Source: Streptomyces sp. CG 926
Lineage (GTDB): Bacteria > Actinomycetota > Actinomycetes > Streptomycetales > Streptomycetaceae
NCBI RefSeq assembly: GCF_003148825.1
Contig: NZ_QGGZ01000009.1
Location: 62,001-126,000 of the forward strand
Length of the DNA stretch: 64,000 bases
Direction: 5' to 3'
In this document: positions 1 to 9,255 of the stretch, piece by piece
Numbering within the stretch: position 1 is the first letter of the stretch
Layout: every line of letters starts with the position of its first letter
Position numbers and translations under genes: made by a program
The notes under the pieces: model-generated
Told to the model about the DNA's origin: nothing
The model's input: only the letters and a program-made list of their open reading frames with translations
Database searches by the model: none

Positions 1-14
1 GACCAATACCCTTG

Positions 15-503
15 TCAAGACCTCCGGCCCACCTTCGCCGGCACGCACGCGGCCGCCTCGTGCATCGCGAGCTCCAGCACCGCCGGGTCGGTGAGCGTCC
101 CCTCGCCGTCCGGGAGCACCAGCCAGCGGACCCCGCCGGCCGCCCGGCCGGGATACGGGACGACGACCCAACTCCCGCTCCCGGCACCCCGTACACCCGT
201 GCCGAGCCACCGCGACGCCGTCCCCGCGGGCACGAAGAAGCCGAGCCTCGGCATCGATGCGTGGCTCCGCGGCGTGGCCCCGAAGTCGGCGAGCACCGGC
301 CCGGGCCGGTCGAGGATCAGGCGGAGCACGTCGAGGGTGGGCCGCCCCAACTCCCCGGGCAGGATCAGCACGTCCCAGCGGCGGCCGGCGGGCAGCAGGG
401 CGACCCCGAGGGGGTTGCGCTCCCACTCCCACCGGCAGGCGTCCGGATCCGGCGCCGCCGATACCAGCCATTCCACCGCCGTCTTGGCCCCCGGGATCGT
501 CAT
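15..503 (-). CDS. hypothetical protein, 162 aa
   Basis: I do not recognise a characterised function. The product is soluble, without signal peptide or membrane segment. Its tail contains WLVLPDGEGTLTDPAVLELA, a pattern I associate with small conserved Streptomyces proteins sometimes labelled primase/polymerase-like; no catalytic motif is visible, so I do not use that name. The ATG is preceded by GGAGG seven bases upstream, which supports the start. A short inverted repeat lies 22 bases upstream of the gene (525-543). It is read in the same direction as the polyamine operon but is separated from it by about 180 bp, so it is probably a separate transcript. Confidence 0.75.
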   Translation of the reverse strand: MTIPGAKTAVEWLVSAAPDPDACRWEWERNPLGVALLPAGRRWDVLILPGELGRPTLDVLRLILDRPGPVLADFGATPRSHASMPRLGFFVPAGTASRWLGTGVRGAGSGSWVVVPYPGRAAGGVRWLVLPDGEGTLTDPAVLELAMHEAAACVPAKVGRRS

Positions 504-524
504 CGCCCGGCCTCCGTTCCCTGT

Positions 525-543
525 AGGTGAGGGGTTCTCACCT
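525..543. promoter_or_regulatory. inverted repeat, possible operator
   Basis: AGGTGAG-GGGTT-CTCACCT is a perfect 7-bp inverted repeat just upstream of the gene that starts at 503. The rest of the 504-687 gap shows nothing else I can name. Whether a regulator binds here is inference. Confidence 0.35.
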
Positions 544-687
544 GGAGAGAGCGGGGCCGGGCTCGGGTATGACGCGGGTTTCGTTACTCCATGGTAGTGA
601 ATCAGGTCACACGGTCACGGGCGGTCCGCGCCGGGGCGTGCGGCCGGGGGCGTGCGCTGCGCCGGGGTCGCGGCCGGCCGGGCGCGG

Positions 688-2106
688 CTAGCTGTCGAAG
701 CCGAGGCCGAGCTTGTCCATCGCCTTCAGCCACAGGTTCCGGTGTCCGCCCCGGGCGTCCGCGCGGGCCAGCGACCACTTGGTGAGCGCGATCCCGGTCC
801 AGGCGAAGGGCTCGGGCGGGAACGGCATCGGCTTGGACTTCACCATCTCCAGCTTCGTGCGCTCGGTGGAGAGCCCGTCCAGCAGGTCGAGCATCACCTC
901 CGCCCCGAACCGGGTGGCGCCCACGCCGAGCCCGGTGTAGCCGGCCGCGTAGGCCACCTTCCCGGAGTGCGCGGTGCCGAAGAAGGCGGAGAAGCGCGAG
1001 CAGGTGTCGATGGCGCCGCCCCAGGCGTGACTGAACTTCAGGCCCTCCAACTGCGGGAAGGCGGTGAAGAAGTGCTCCGCGAGCTTGAGGTAGGTCTCGG
1101 GGCGGTGGTCGTACTCGGAGTCGAGCTTCCCCCGGTAGGGATAGATCGCGTCGTAGCCGCCCCACAGGATCCGGTTGTCGCGGGTGATCCGGAAGTAGTG
1201 GAACTGGTTGGCGCTGTCGCCGAGCCCCTGCCGCCGCTTCCAGCCGATCGCGGCCAGTTGGGTCTCGTCGAGCGGCTCGCTCATCAGCGCGTAGTCGTAG
1301 ACCGGCACGGTGAACGGGCGGACCCGGCGGACCAGCGAGGGGAAGATGTTCGTGCCGAGGGCGACCCGGCGCGCGAGGATCGTGCCGTAGGGGGTCGTCA
1401 CGGTCATCCCGGAGCCGGCAGCGGCCAGCTTCAGGCCGCGGGTGTTCTCGTAGATCCGCACCCCGAGCTCCAGGCAGGCCCGCTTGAGGCCCCAGGCCAG
1501 CTTCGCCGGGTTGAGCATGGCGACGCCCTCGCGGTCCCAGAGGCCGGCGAGGAAGGTCGGCGAGTCGACCTCGGCGCGCACCGCCTCGCCGTCCAGCCAC
1601 TCCGAGCCGTCCGCGAGGCCCAGGCGCAGTGCCTCCTCGTGCAGTTCGCGCAGCTCCTCGACCTGGTGCGGTTCGGTGGCGACGTCGATCTCGCCGGTCC
1701 GTTCGAAGTCGCAGTCGATGCCGTAGCGGGCGACGGCCTCCTCGATGGCGTCGAGGTTGCGGGCGCCCATCTCCTCCAGCTTCGCCAGCTCGCCGGGCCA
1801 GCGGGCCATTCCGTTGCTGAGGCCGTGGGTGAGGGAGGCGGCGCAGAATCCGCCGTTGCGGCCGGAGGCGGCCCAGCCCGCCTCCTTGCTCTCGATCAGT
1901 ACGACGTCCCGCCCGGGGTCGCGCTCCTTGGCGATCAGCGCGGTCCACAGTCCGCTGTAGCCGCCGCCGACGACCAGCAGGTCGCAGCGCTCGTCGGAGG
2001 TCAGCGCCGGCTCGGGGGCCGGCTTGCCGGGGTCGTCCAGCCAGTACGAGACGGGCTTCGCTTCGGAAAGGGATTTCGCAACACTACGCATGGCGACTGG
2101 GGCCAT
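688..2106 (-). CDS. FAD-dependent amine oxidoreductase (gamma-glutamylputrescine oxidase-like)
   Basis: A DadA/PuuB-type flavoprotein of 472 aa. The dinucleotide-binding motif VVGGGYSG is at about residues 45-52, followed by GWAASGRNGG, typical of glycine/D-amino-acid oxidase-fold enzymes. The family oxidises amines to imines or aldehydes with FAD. Beside a spermidine/putrescine-type transporter and an aldehyde dehydrogenase, the likely substrate is putrescine or a gamma-glutamylated polyamine, but that is inference from context. I chose the ATG at 2106, with GGGAG nine bases upstream, over an in-frame TTG three codons earlier. It is the last gene of the operon, 42 bp after potC. Confidence 0.85.
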   Translation of the reverse strand: MAPVAMRSVAKSLSEAKPVSYWLDDPGKPAPEPALTSDERCDLLVVGGGYSGLWTALIAKERDPGRDVVLIESKEAGWAASGRNGGFCAASLTHGLSNGMARWPGELAKLEEMGARNLDAIEEAVARYGIDCDFERTGEIDVATEPHQVEELRELHEEALRLGLADGSEWLDGEAVRAEVDSPTFLAGLWDREGVAMLNPAKLAWGLKRACLELGVRIYENTRGLKLAAAGSGMTVTTPYGTILARRVALGTNIFPSLVRRVRPFTVPVYDYALMSEPLDETQLAAIGWKRRQGLGDSANQFHYFRITRDNRILWGGYDAIYPYRGKLDSEYDHRPETYLKLAEHFFTAFPQLEGLKFSHAWGGAIDTCSRFSAFFGTAHSGKVAYAAGYTGLGVGATRFGAEVMLDLLDGLSTERTKLEMVKSKPMPFPPEPFAWTGIALTKWSLARADARGGHRNLWLKAMDKLGLGFDS

Positions 2107-2148
2107 GTCTTCCAACTCCCTACGGAACTGATGACGTGCTTTCCCGAA

Positions 2149-2955
2149 TTACTTCGGTTGTGCCTTCTTGCGGCGGTTGCCGACCATCTGGCCGGCCAGG
2201 ACCACCAGCACCGCGATGACGAACATCGCCGTACCGATGACGTTGATCTGCACGGGCGTACCGCGCTGGGCCGAGCCCCACACGAACATGGGGAAGGTGA
2301 CGGTGTTGCCCGAGTTGAAGTTGGTGATGATGAAGTCGTCGAAGGAGAGCGCGAAGGAGAGCAGCGCGCCCGCCGCGATACCGGGTGCCGCGATCGGCAG
2401 GGTGACCCGTACGAAGGTCTGCACCGGGCCGGCGTAGAGGTCGCGGGCGGCCTCCTCCAGCCGTGGGTCCATGGACAGGACACGCGCCTTGACGGCGGCG
2501 ACGACGAAGCTGAGGCAGAACATGATGTGGGCTATCAGGATCGTCCAGAAGCCCAGCTGGATGCCCATGTTGAGGAAGAGCGCGAGCAGCGAGGCCGCCA
2601 TCACGATCTCGGGCATGGCCATGGGCAGGAAGATCAGCGAGTTGACCGCGCCGCGCGCCCGGAAGCGGTAGCGCACGAGCGCGAAGGCGATCGCGGTGCC
2701 CAGCGCGGTCGCCACCAGGGTGGACCACAGCGCGATCTGGAGCGAGAGGGACAGCGACCCGCACATGTCGGCGACCCCGCAGGGGTCCTTCCACGCGTCG
2801 AGGGAGAACTCCTGCCAGGCGTAGTTGAACCGCCCGGTGGGATTGTTGAAGGAGAAGACGGTCACGACGACGTTCGGCAGGATCATGTACGCGAGCGTGC
2901 CGAGGCCCGCGATGACGACCAGGTTGCGCCGGAGCCAGGTGAGGGGATTACGCAT
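2149..2955 (-). CDS. potC: polyamine ABC transporter permease, PotC type
   Basis: An inner-membrane permease of 268 aa with about six membrane segments. The cytoplasmic EAA loop, EEAARDLYAGPVQTFVRVTL, contacts the ATPase. The hydrophobic start, MRNPLTWLRRNLVVIAGLGT, fits a PotC/PotI subunit. The ATG overlaps the stop of the preceding permease gene (ATGA), so the two are probably translationally coupled. Substrate assignment to putrescine or spermidine rests on the operon: a PotA-like ATPase, a PotD-like binding protein and polyamine-catabolic enzymes. Confidence 0.88.
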   Translation of the reverse strand: MRNPLTWLRRNLVVIAGLGTLAYMILPNVVVTVFSFNNPTGRFNYAWQEFSLDAWKDPCGVADMCGSLSLSLQIALWSTLVATALGTAIAFALVRYRFRARGAVNSLIFLPMAMPEIVMAASLLALFLNMGIQLGFWTILIAHIMFCLSFVVAAVKARVLSMDPRLEEAARDLYAGPVQTFVRVTLPIAAPGIAAGALLSFALSFDDFIITNFNSGNTVTFPMFVWGSAQRGTPVQINVIGTAMFVIAVLVVLAGQMVGNRRKKAQPK

Positions 2956-3893
2956 CAGACCAGGTCCTCCGTCCCCGCTCGGCGGATGTAGATGGTGACC
3001 ATGATCAGCACGATCGCCATGAGAATGAAGGACAGCGCGGCCGCCGTCGGGTAGTCGAGGATCCGCAGGTACTGCGACTGGATGACGCTGCCGATCATCC
3101 GGGTGTCCGTGGACCCGAGCAGTTCGGCGTTCACGTAGTCGCCGCTCGCCGGGATGAAGGTGAGCAGGGTTCCGGAGACCACGCCCGGCATCGAGAGCGG
3201 GAAGGTCACCTTCCGGAAGACCGTGGCGGGGCGGGCGTACAGGTCGCCGGCCGCTTCGTGGAGCCGGGTGTCGATGCGCTCCAGCGAGGAGTACAGCGGC
3301 AGGATCATGAAGGGGAGGAAGTTGTACGTCAGACCGCAGACCACCGCGAGCGGCGTGGCCAGCACCCGGTCCCCCTCGGTCATGCCCAGCCAGCTGGTGA
3401 CGTCGAGGAAGCCGACGCTGTTGAGGACGCCGACGACCGGTCCGCCGTCGGCCAGGATCGTCTTCCAGGCGAGGGTGCGGATCAGGAAGCTGGTGAAGAA
3501 CGGGGCGATGACCAGGACCAGCAGCAGGTTGCGCCAGCGGCCCGCCTTGAAGGCGATCAGGTAGGCCAGCGGGTAGCCGAGGAGCAGGCACAGCGCGGTG
3601 GCGGTGCCCGCGTAGAGCAGGGAGCGCAGGAACTGCGGGTAGTACTCGGTGAAGGCGTCCCAGTAGGTCCCGAAGTGCCAGGTGACCTGGAAGCCCTCTT
3701 CGAGGGAGCCGGTCTGCACCGAGGTGGAGGCCTGGTAGATCATCGGCAGGACGAAGAAGACCAGCAGCCACAGGATGCCGGGGAGCAGCAGCCAGTACGG
3801 GATCAGCCGCTTGCGCAGGGACGGCTTGTGGACCGGGGGTTCGGTGGGGGCGGGCGCCTGGGGCGGCGCCGTCTCCACCACGGAGCCGCTCAC
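2955..3893 (-). CDS. potB: polyamine ABC transporter permease, PotB type
   Basis: The partner permease, 312 aa, with a proline-rich cytoplasmic N-terminus (PPQAPAPTEPP) followed by about six membrane helices. The EAA loop is LHEAAGDLYARPATVFRKVT. The GTG start overlaps the TGA of the upstream ATPase gene (GTGA), and its own stop overlaps the next ATG. This chained overlap suggests stoichiometric production of the transporter subunits. No in-frame ATG gives a plausible full-length start. Confidence 0.88.
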   Translation of the reverse strand: MSGSVVETAPPQAPAPTEPPVHKPSLRKRLIPYWLLLPGILWLLVFFVLPMIYQASTSVQTGSLEEGFQVTWHFGTYWDAFTEYYPQFLRSLLYAGTATALCLLLGYPLAYLIAFKAGRWRNLLLVLVIAPFFTSFLIRTLAWKTILADGGPVVGVLNSVGFLDVTSWLGMTEGDRVLATPLAVVCGLTYNFLPFMILPLYSSLERIDTRLHEAAGDLYARPATVFRKVTFPLSMPGVVSGTLLTFIPASGDYVNAELLGSTDTRMIGSVIQSQYLRILDYPTAAALSFILMAIVLIMVTIYIRRAGTEDLV

Positions 3894-5062
3894 ACGCTCT
3901 CCTCGACCGTCTCGATGCCCGCGTCGATGTCCTGGTCGGCGTCCAGCCCGAAGGTGTGCTCCGGGCTCCAGTGCAGGATCACCTCGGCGCCCGGTGCCAG
4001 GCGGGCGTCCCTGTCTATGTTCTGGACGTACACCTCCAGCTCGGGGCAGACCTGGCTGTCGATGACGTACTGGGTGGAGACGCCGATGAAGGAGGAGGCG
4101 GCGATCCGGCCCGGGACCTTGTTGCGGCCGGCCGCGATGGTGTCCTCCTCGTCCGCGTGGACCAGGGAGATCTTCTCGGGGCGGACGCCGACCAGGAGCT
4201 TTCCGCCGGTGCGGGGCGTGGTCGAACATCGCGCGGCCGGCAGGCGCAGCGTGGAGCCGGCGGCGGAGACGACTATCTCGGACCCGGAGCCGGCGGCGGC
4301 TCCGGTGCCGGCGGTCTCCACGGTGGCCTCGATCAGGTTCGAGGTGCCGAGGAAGTTGGCGACGAAGGTGGTACCCGGGTTCTCGTACAACTCGGCGGGG
4401 GCGCCCAACTGCTCGACGCGACCGCCGTTCATCACGGCGACCGTGTCGGCCATGGTCATGGCCTCCTCCTGGTCATGCGTGACGTGCACGAAGGTGATGC
4501 CGACCTCGGTCTGGATCCGCTTGAGCTCCAGCTGCATCTGGCGGCGCAGCTTCAGGTCGAGGGCGCCGAGCGGCTCGTCGAGGAGCAGCACCTGTGGGTG
4601 GTTGATCAGGGCGCGGGCGACGGCGACGCGCTGCTGCTGGCCGCCTGAGAGCTGGTGCGGCTTGCGCTGGGCGAACTGGCCGAGCTGGACCAGCTCCAGC
4701 ATGTCGTCGACCTGCTTCTTGACCGACTTGACGCCGCGGCGGCGCAGTCCGAAGGCGACGTTCTCGAAGATGCTCAGGTGCGGGAAGAGCGCGTAGCTCT
4801 GGAAGACCGTGTTGACCGGGCGCTTGTACGGCTGCAGGTCGGTGACGTCCCGGTCGCCGAGGTGCACCGTGCCGGTGGAGGGCTCCTCCAGGCCGGCGAT
4901 CATGCGCAGGGTGGTGGTCTTCCCGCAGCCCGAGGCGCCGAGCAGGGCGAAGAAGGAGCCCTGGGGAATGGTGAGATCCAGCGGGTGCACGGCGGTGAAG
5001 GTGCCGTAGTGCTTGCTGATCCCGGAGAGGCGGACGTCGCCGCCCGCGGTCTTGTCAGTCAT
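3890..5062 (-). CDS. potA: polyamine ABC transporter ATPase, PotA type
   Basis: An ABC ATPase of 390 aa. Walker A GASGCGKT is at residues 42-49, the signature LSGGQQQRVA at 138-147, and Walker B VLLLDEP at about 157-163. A C-terminal TOBE-like region follows, as in PotA and other CUT1-like importers. The TOBE region includes an Ala/Gly-rich insert at about residues 225-245 (TAGTGAAAGSGSE). I chose the ATG at 5062 (MTDKTAGGD); an upstream in-frame ATG would add nine residues but has no better ribosome site. The gap to potD is 130 bp. Confidence 0.88.
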   Translation of the reverse strand: MTDKTAGGDVRLSGISKHYGTFTAVHPLDLTIPQGSFFALLGASGCGKTTTLRMIAGLEEPSTGTVHLGDRDVTDLQPYKRPVNTVFQSYALFPHLSIFENVAFGLRRRGVKSVKKQVDDMLELVQLGQFAQRKPHQLSGGQQQRVAVARALINHPQVLLLDEPLGALDLKLRRQMQLELKRIQTEVGITFVHVTHDQEEAMTMADTVAVMNGGRVEQLGAPAELYENPGTTFVANFLGTSNLIEATVETAGTGAAAGSGSEIVVSAAGSTLRLPAARCSTTPRTGGKLLVGVRPEKISLVHADEEDTIAAGRNKVPGRIAASSFIGVSTQYVIDSQVCPELEVYVQNIDRDARLAPGAEVILHWSPEHTFGLDADQDIDAGIETVEESV

Positions 5063-5192
5063 GGATGGTCCCGGGGTTGGGTGGGGCAAGGGGGCGAAGG
5101 CTCGGCGGAGCCGGCGGGGCCGGCGGGGCCGCCGGAGGGGTCCGGCGGTCGGGGTCGCGGTCCGGTGGGATCGGCTCGCCGCGAGGCGTGCG

Positions 5193-6443
5193 TCAGGCGC
5201 CGATGAGCTTGGCGAACTTCTCCTCGTACGCCGTCTCTTCCTCGCTGGTGAGGGAGCGGAAGGCGTGGGCCTTGGCGGCCATCGCCTTGTCCGGGACGAT
5301 CAGGGGGTTGTCCGCGAGCGCGGGATCGATCTTGGCCAGTTCGTCCTTGACGCCCTCGACCGGGCAGACGTAGCTGATGTACGCGGCCAGCTGGGCGGCG
5401 ATCTCGGGCTCGTAGTAGAAGTCGATGAGCTTCTCCGCGTTGGCCTTGTGCCGGGCCTTGGCGGGGACCAGCAGGTTGTCGCTGGAGGTGATGTATCCGG
5501 GGGCGGGGATGGCGTACTTGATGTCCGGGTTGCCGGCCTGGAGCTGGATGATGTCCCCGGCCCAGGCGAGGCAGGCGGCGAGGTCGCCCTTGTCCAGGTC
5601 GGACGTGTAGTCGTTGCCGGTGAAGCGGCGGATCTGGTTCTTGTCCACGCCCTTCTGGAGCCGGCCGACGGCCTCGTCGAAGTCTGCTGTGGTGAAGGTC
5701 GCCGGGTTCTTGCCCTGGTCGAGCAGGGTCATGCCGACGGTGTCGCGCATCTCGGTGAGGAAGCCGACGCGGCCCTTGAGGGAGGGGTCGTCGAGCAGCT
5801 GGGTGACGGAGTCGACCTTCTTCCCGCCGGTCGCCTTCTCGTTGTAGGCGATGACGGTGTCGATGCCGGTCCAGGGGTAGCTGTAGGAGCGGCCCGGGTC
5901 CCAGTCGGGGCTGCGGAACTGCGGGATCAGGTTGGCGTAGGCGTGCGGGAGGTGCGCGGGGTCCAGCTTCTGTGCCCAGCCGAGGCGGATGATGCGGGCG
6001 GCCAACCAGTCGGTGACGACGATCAGGTCGCGGCCGGTGTCCTGGCCGGCCGCGAGCTGGGGGCGGATCTTGCCGAAGAACTCGACGTTGTCGTTGATGT
6101 CCTCGGTGTACTTGACCTTGATGCCGGTCCGCTTGGTGAACTCCTCCAGCGTGGGACGGCTCTTCTCGTCCTCGCTGGTGTCCATGTACTCGGTCCAGTT
6201 GGAGAAGTTGATCTCCTTCTCCTGGGCCGAGCGGTCGTCGGAGGCCGCGGCCGCGTCGCCCTCACGTTTGGCGGGCGGGATCCCGCACGCGGTGAGTGCG
6301 GACAGCCCTCCGAGGGTGAGCGCTCCGACTCCGGAGGCGCGCAGCAACGAGCGGCGGGTGAGGGCGCCGCGCCCGCTGGTGAGGCTGCGCCGCATCGCGG
6401 CGAGTTGCGCCGCCGAGAGGCGGTCGGGCTCGAACTGCTCCAT
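5193..6443 (-). CDS. potD: polyamine-binding lipoprotein, PotD type
   Basis: An extracellular solute-binding protein of 416 aa. The N-terminus carries a twin-arginine signal (TRRSLLRASG), a hydrophobic stretch and a lipobox-like LSALTACG, so it is probably exported by Tat and lipid-anchored. The mature part resembles spermidine/putrescine-binding proteins (NFSNWTEYMD near its start, DYTSDLDKGD in the middle). A second protein of the same family is encoded at 17578-18756, with the same FTGNDYTSDL block. The start has a purine-rich site (AAAGGG) upstream. Confidence 0.88.
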   Translation of the reverse strand: MEQFEPDRLSAAQLAAMRRSLTSGRGALTRRSLLRASGVGALTLGGLSALTACGIPPAKREGDAAAASDDRSAQEKEINFSNWTEYMDTSEDEKSRPTLEEFTKRTGIKVKYTEDINDNVEFFGKIRPQLAAGQDTGRDLIVVTDWLAARIIRLGWAQKLDPAHLPHAYANLIPQFRSPDWDPGRSYSYPWTGIDTVIAYNEKATGGKKVDSVTQLLDDPSLKGRVGFLTEMRDTVGMTLLDQGKNPATFTTADFDEAVGRLQKGVDKNQIRRFTGNDYTSDLDKGDLAACLAWAGDIIQLQAGNPDIKYAIPAPGYITSSDNLLVPAKARHKANAEKLIDFYYEPEIAAQLAAYISYVCPVEGVKDELAKIDPALADNPLIVPDKAMAAKAHAFRSLTSEEETAYEEKFAKLIGA

Positions 6444-6512
6444 GCGCTGTGCCCTTTCGGGAGGTGTACCGCTGGTCAGGCGGTGGGCCCATGCGGCGGC
6501 GGCCGCGGGTGG

Positions 6513-8030
6513 TTACGGACGGTCCCCGAAGATCGTGCGGTGCCAGTCCTTCTCGGCGACCGCGGTGTTGTCGTACATCACGTGCTTGACCTGCGTGTAC
6601 TCCTCGAAGGAGTAGGTCGACATGTCCTTTCCGAAGCCGCTGGCCTTGTAGCCCCCGTGGGGCATCTCGCTGATGATCGGAATGTGGTCGTTGACCCAGA
6701 CGCAGCCCGCCTTGATCTCGCGGGTGGCCCGGTTCGCCCGGTAGAGGTCGCGGCTCCAGGCGGAGGCGGCGAGTCCGTACGGGGTGTCGTTGGCCAGCGC
6801 CAGCCCCTCGTCGTCGGTGTCGAAGGGCAGGACGACGAGGACCGGTCCGAAGATCTCGGACTGGACGACCTCGCTGTCCTGGGCCGCGCCGGCGATGAGG
6901 GTGGGCCGGTAGTACGCGCCCTCGGCCAGGTCGCCGCCCGGGATCTCGCCGCCGGTGACGACGGTGGCGTAGCCGCGGGCGCGCTCGACGAAGCCGGCGA
7001 CCCGGTCGCGCTGGGCGTGCGAGACCAGCGGGCCGAGGTCGGTGGTGGGCGCGAAGGGGTCCCCGAGGCGGACGCTCTCCATCAGCTCGGCCACCCGGGC
7101 GACGAAGGCGTCGTGCAGGGGGCGCTGGACGTAGGCGCGGGTGGCGGCGGTGCAGTCCTGGCCGGTGTTGATGAGGGAGGCGGCGACGGCGCCGTGCGCG
7201 GCCGCCTCCAGGTCGGCGTCGTCGAAGACGAGGAAGGGGGCCTTGCCGCCGAGCTCCAGGTGGAGCCGCTTGACGGTGGCGGTGGCGATCTCGGCGACCC
7301 GCTTGCCGACGGCGGTGGAGCCGGTGAAGGAGGTCATCACCACGTCGGGGTGGCCCACGAGGTGCTCGCCTGCTTCCCGGCCGGCGCCGTTGACGATGTT
7401 GATCACGCCGTCGGGCAGACCCGCTTCCTTGGCCGCCTGAGCGAACATCAGGGAGGTCAGCGGGGTCAGCTCGGCGGGCTTGAGGACGATCGTGTTGCCC
7501 GCGGCGATCGCCGGAAGGATCTTCCAAGCGGCCATCTGGAGCGGATAGTTCCAGGGTGCGATCGAGCCGACGACCCCGATGGCCTCACGGCGTACGTACG
7601 AGGTGTGGTCGCCCGAGTACTCGGCGGCCGCCTGCCCCTGGAGGTGCCGGGCGGCGCCCGCGAAGAAGGCCGTGTTGTCGATGGTCCCCGGTACGTCGAA
7701 CTCCGTGGACAGCTTGATCGGCTTGCCGCACTGGAGGGACTCGGCGTACGCGAAGTCCTCCGCCTGCTCGGCCAGTACGGCGGCCAGCTTGTGCAGGGCG
7801 TCCGAACGCTCGCCCGGGGTGGCGCCGGACCAGCCCGGGAAGGCCCTCTTGGCGGCGGCGACGGCGTCGTCGACGTCCGCGGTGCTCGCGAGCTCGTAGG
7901 TCAGGACCTCGTCGCCGGTGGCCGGGTCGATCACGGTGTGTGACTGTCCGGAGGTGCCGGGCCTCAGGTGCCCGTCGATGTACTGCGCGCCGCCTGCGAA
8001 GCGGTCTTCGACCTGGAAGCGGTTGCCCAT
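6513..8030 (-). CDS. gamma-aminobutyraldehyde dehydrogenase-like
   Basis: An NAD(P)-dependent aldehyde dehydrogenase of 505 aa. The general-base glutamate lies in LELGGKAPF and the catalytic cysteine is Cys293 in NTGQDCTAAT. First gene of the polyamine operon, it should oxidise the aminoaldehyde made by amine oxidation or transamination, for example 4-aminobutyraldehyde to GABA. A paralogue at 18849-20288 shares the NxGQDCTAATR active site. A perfect 8-bp inverted repeat lies 29 bp upstream of its start and may control the operon. Confidence 0.88.
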   Translation of the reverse strand: MGNRFQVEDRFAGGAQYIDGHLRPGTSGQSHTVIDPATGDEVLTYELASTADVDDAVAAAKRAFPGWSGATPGERSDALHKLAAVLAEQAEDFAYAESLQCGKPIKLSTEFDVPGTIDNTAFFAGAARHLQGQAAAEYSGDHTSYVRREAIGVVGSIAPWNYPLQMAAWKILPAIAAGNTIVLKPAELTPLTSLMFAQAAKEAGLPDGVINIVNGAGREAGEHLVGHPDVVMTSFTGSTAVGKRVAEIATATVKRLHLELGGKAPFLVFDDADLEAAAHGAVAASLINTGQDCTAATRAYVQRPLHDAFVARVAELMESVRLGDPFAPTTDLGPLVSHAQRDRVAGFVERARGYATVVTGGEIPGGDLAEGAYYRPTLIAGAAQDSEVVQSEIFGPVLVVLPFDTDDEGLALANDTPYGLAASAWSRDLYRANRATREIKAGCVWVNDHIPIISEMPHGGYKASGFGKDMSTYSFEEYTQVKHVMYDNTAVAEKDWHRTIFGDRP

Positions 8031-8058
8031 AACGCTCTCACGCTCTCCGTAGCTACAG

Positions 8059-8076
8059 TTCGAGCTACAGCTCGAA
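8059..8076. promoter_or_regulatory. palindrome upstream of the polyamine operon
   Basis: TTCGAGCT-AC-AGCTCGAA is a perfect 8-bp inverted repeat with a 2-bp spacer, between the aldehyde dehydrogenase (start 8030, minus) and the NADAR gene (plus). The position suits an operator for the leftward operon. The cognate regulator is unknown. Confidence 0.45.
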
Positions 8077-8224
8077 TTGAGTGCCGATCCTGGCAGAGGT
8101 GATGCCCTCGGCCAAGTGATTCCGTTGTTGCTCTTTGATTACGCGACGGAATCGGTCGACCATGTGTCGAGGCACACCGAAAATCCCGTACGAAGTGTCA
8201 GTGGCGACTGCCAGACTCGCGTGC

Positions 8225-8779
8225 ATGGAGATGATCGACGAACTGATCAAGCAGGTCAGCCGTGGTGAGCGGGTGAAGTACCTGCCGTTCTGGGGGCACC
8301 GCCCGCAGCCGGACGGCAGGCTCGGTCCCAGCTGCCTGAGCCAGTGGTGGCCCGCTTCTTTCACTGTCGGTGACGTCCGATATGCGACCGCGGAGCACTG
8401 GATGATGGCCGGCAAGGCCCGGCTCTTCGGCGACGCCGAGGCGGAGCGGGCCGCGGTGGACGCGAAGAGCCCGGCGGCCGCGAAGAAGGTCGGACGCCTC
8501 GTGCGCGGCTTCGACAACGAGATATGGGAGCGCGAGCGGTTCGCCCTGGTGGTGGAGGGCAGCGTGCACAAGTTCGGCTCGGACCCGGCGCTGAGCGGGT
8601 ACCTGCTGGGTACCGGGCAGCGGGTGCTGGTGGAGGCGAGCCCGATGGACCGGATCTGGGGCATCGGACTCGCGGCCGACGACGAGCGCGCCCTGGACCC
8701 GGCACGCTGGCGCGGGCTGAACCTGCTGGGCTTCGCACTGATGGAGGCCCGGGAGCGGCTCCGGCAGGACGGGGCGTGA
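8225..8779 (+). CDS. NADAR family protein
   Basis: About 184 aa matching the NADAR (YbiA-like) fold: YLPFWGH near the start, SQWWPASFTVGDVRYATAEH, and the aromatic WGIGL block near residue 145. Family members act on ADP-ribose-linked or riboflavin-intermediate N-glycosidic bonds. Which substrate applies here cannot be read from sequence. The start is uncertain: ATGs occur at 8225 and 8231 and neither has a clear ribosome site. The stop overlaps the next gene's GTG, so the NUDIX hydrolase that follows is probably co-expressed and may act on related nucleotide-sugar metabolites. Confidence 0.8.
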   Translation: MEMIDELIKQVSRGERVKYLPFWGHRPQPDGRLGPSCLSQWWPASFTVGDVRYATAEHWMMAGKARLFGDAEAERAAVDAKSPAAAKKVGRLVRGFDNEIWERERFALVVEGSVHKFGSDPALSGYLLGTGQRVLVEASPMDRIWGIGLAADDERALDPARWRGLNLLGFALMEARERLRQDGA

Positions 8780-9189
8780 CGGAGCGGCGCCGGGTCGCCG
8801 CCGTGATCGTCCGGGACGGCTGCGTACTGATGGTGCGCGAGCGCGGCCTGGGCCCCACGGGCCGGCATGACGGGCCGGAGTACTGGACGCTGCCGGGTGG
8901 CGGCCTGGAGGCGGGCGAGGAGCCCGAGGACGCGGTCCGGCGGGAGGTCGCCGAGGAGACCGGCCTGCGCGCCCTGGGGGTGCGGTACGCGTACGAAGCC
9001 CCCTACCCGTCGGGCCTGACCTCGTGCTTCCGCGTGGAGGTCGAGCCCGGCGAACCGGTCCTCGGCGTCGACGCGGACCTCCGTTGCGACTGCCCGCGGA
9101 TGGTGGGGCTCGTGTGGGTGCCGCTGTCGCGCGCGGTCGACGGCCCCGAGGTCATGGTGCCCACCCTGCTCTCGGCGGCGCGGGTCTGA
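8776..9189 (+). CDS. NUDIX hydrolase
   Basis: A 137-aa NUDIX protein. The NUDIX box runs through GGGLEAGEEPEDAVRREVAE with the EETGL end, matching GX5EX7REUXEEXGU. It hydrolyses a nucleoside diphosphate linked to some moiety; the substrate is not determinable here. The GTG start overlaps the NADAR stop (GTGA). Pairing NADAR with NUDIX suggests linked ADP-ribose or damaged-nucleotide clearance, but this is inference. Confidence 0.83.
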   Translation: MTERRRVAAVIVRDGCVLMVRERGLGPTGRHDGPEYWTLPGGGLEAGEEPEDAVRREVAEETGLRALGVRYAYEAPYPSGLTSCFRVEVEPGEPVLGVDADLRCDCPRMVGLVWVPLSRAVDGPEVMVPTLLSAARV

Positions 9190-9255
9190 CGTACGCGGGT
9201 CCGAGGTAAATGCGTGGCGGCGCCCAGGACGGGCCCCCTAACGTGATGCTCGTCC

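Noticed and set aside
15..503. A primase/polymerase function for the first gene
   Set aside because: Only a loose resemblance to proteins so labelled; no catalytic residues can be identified.
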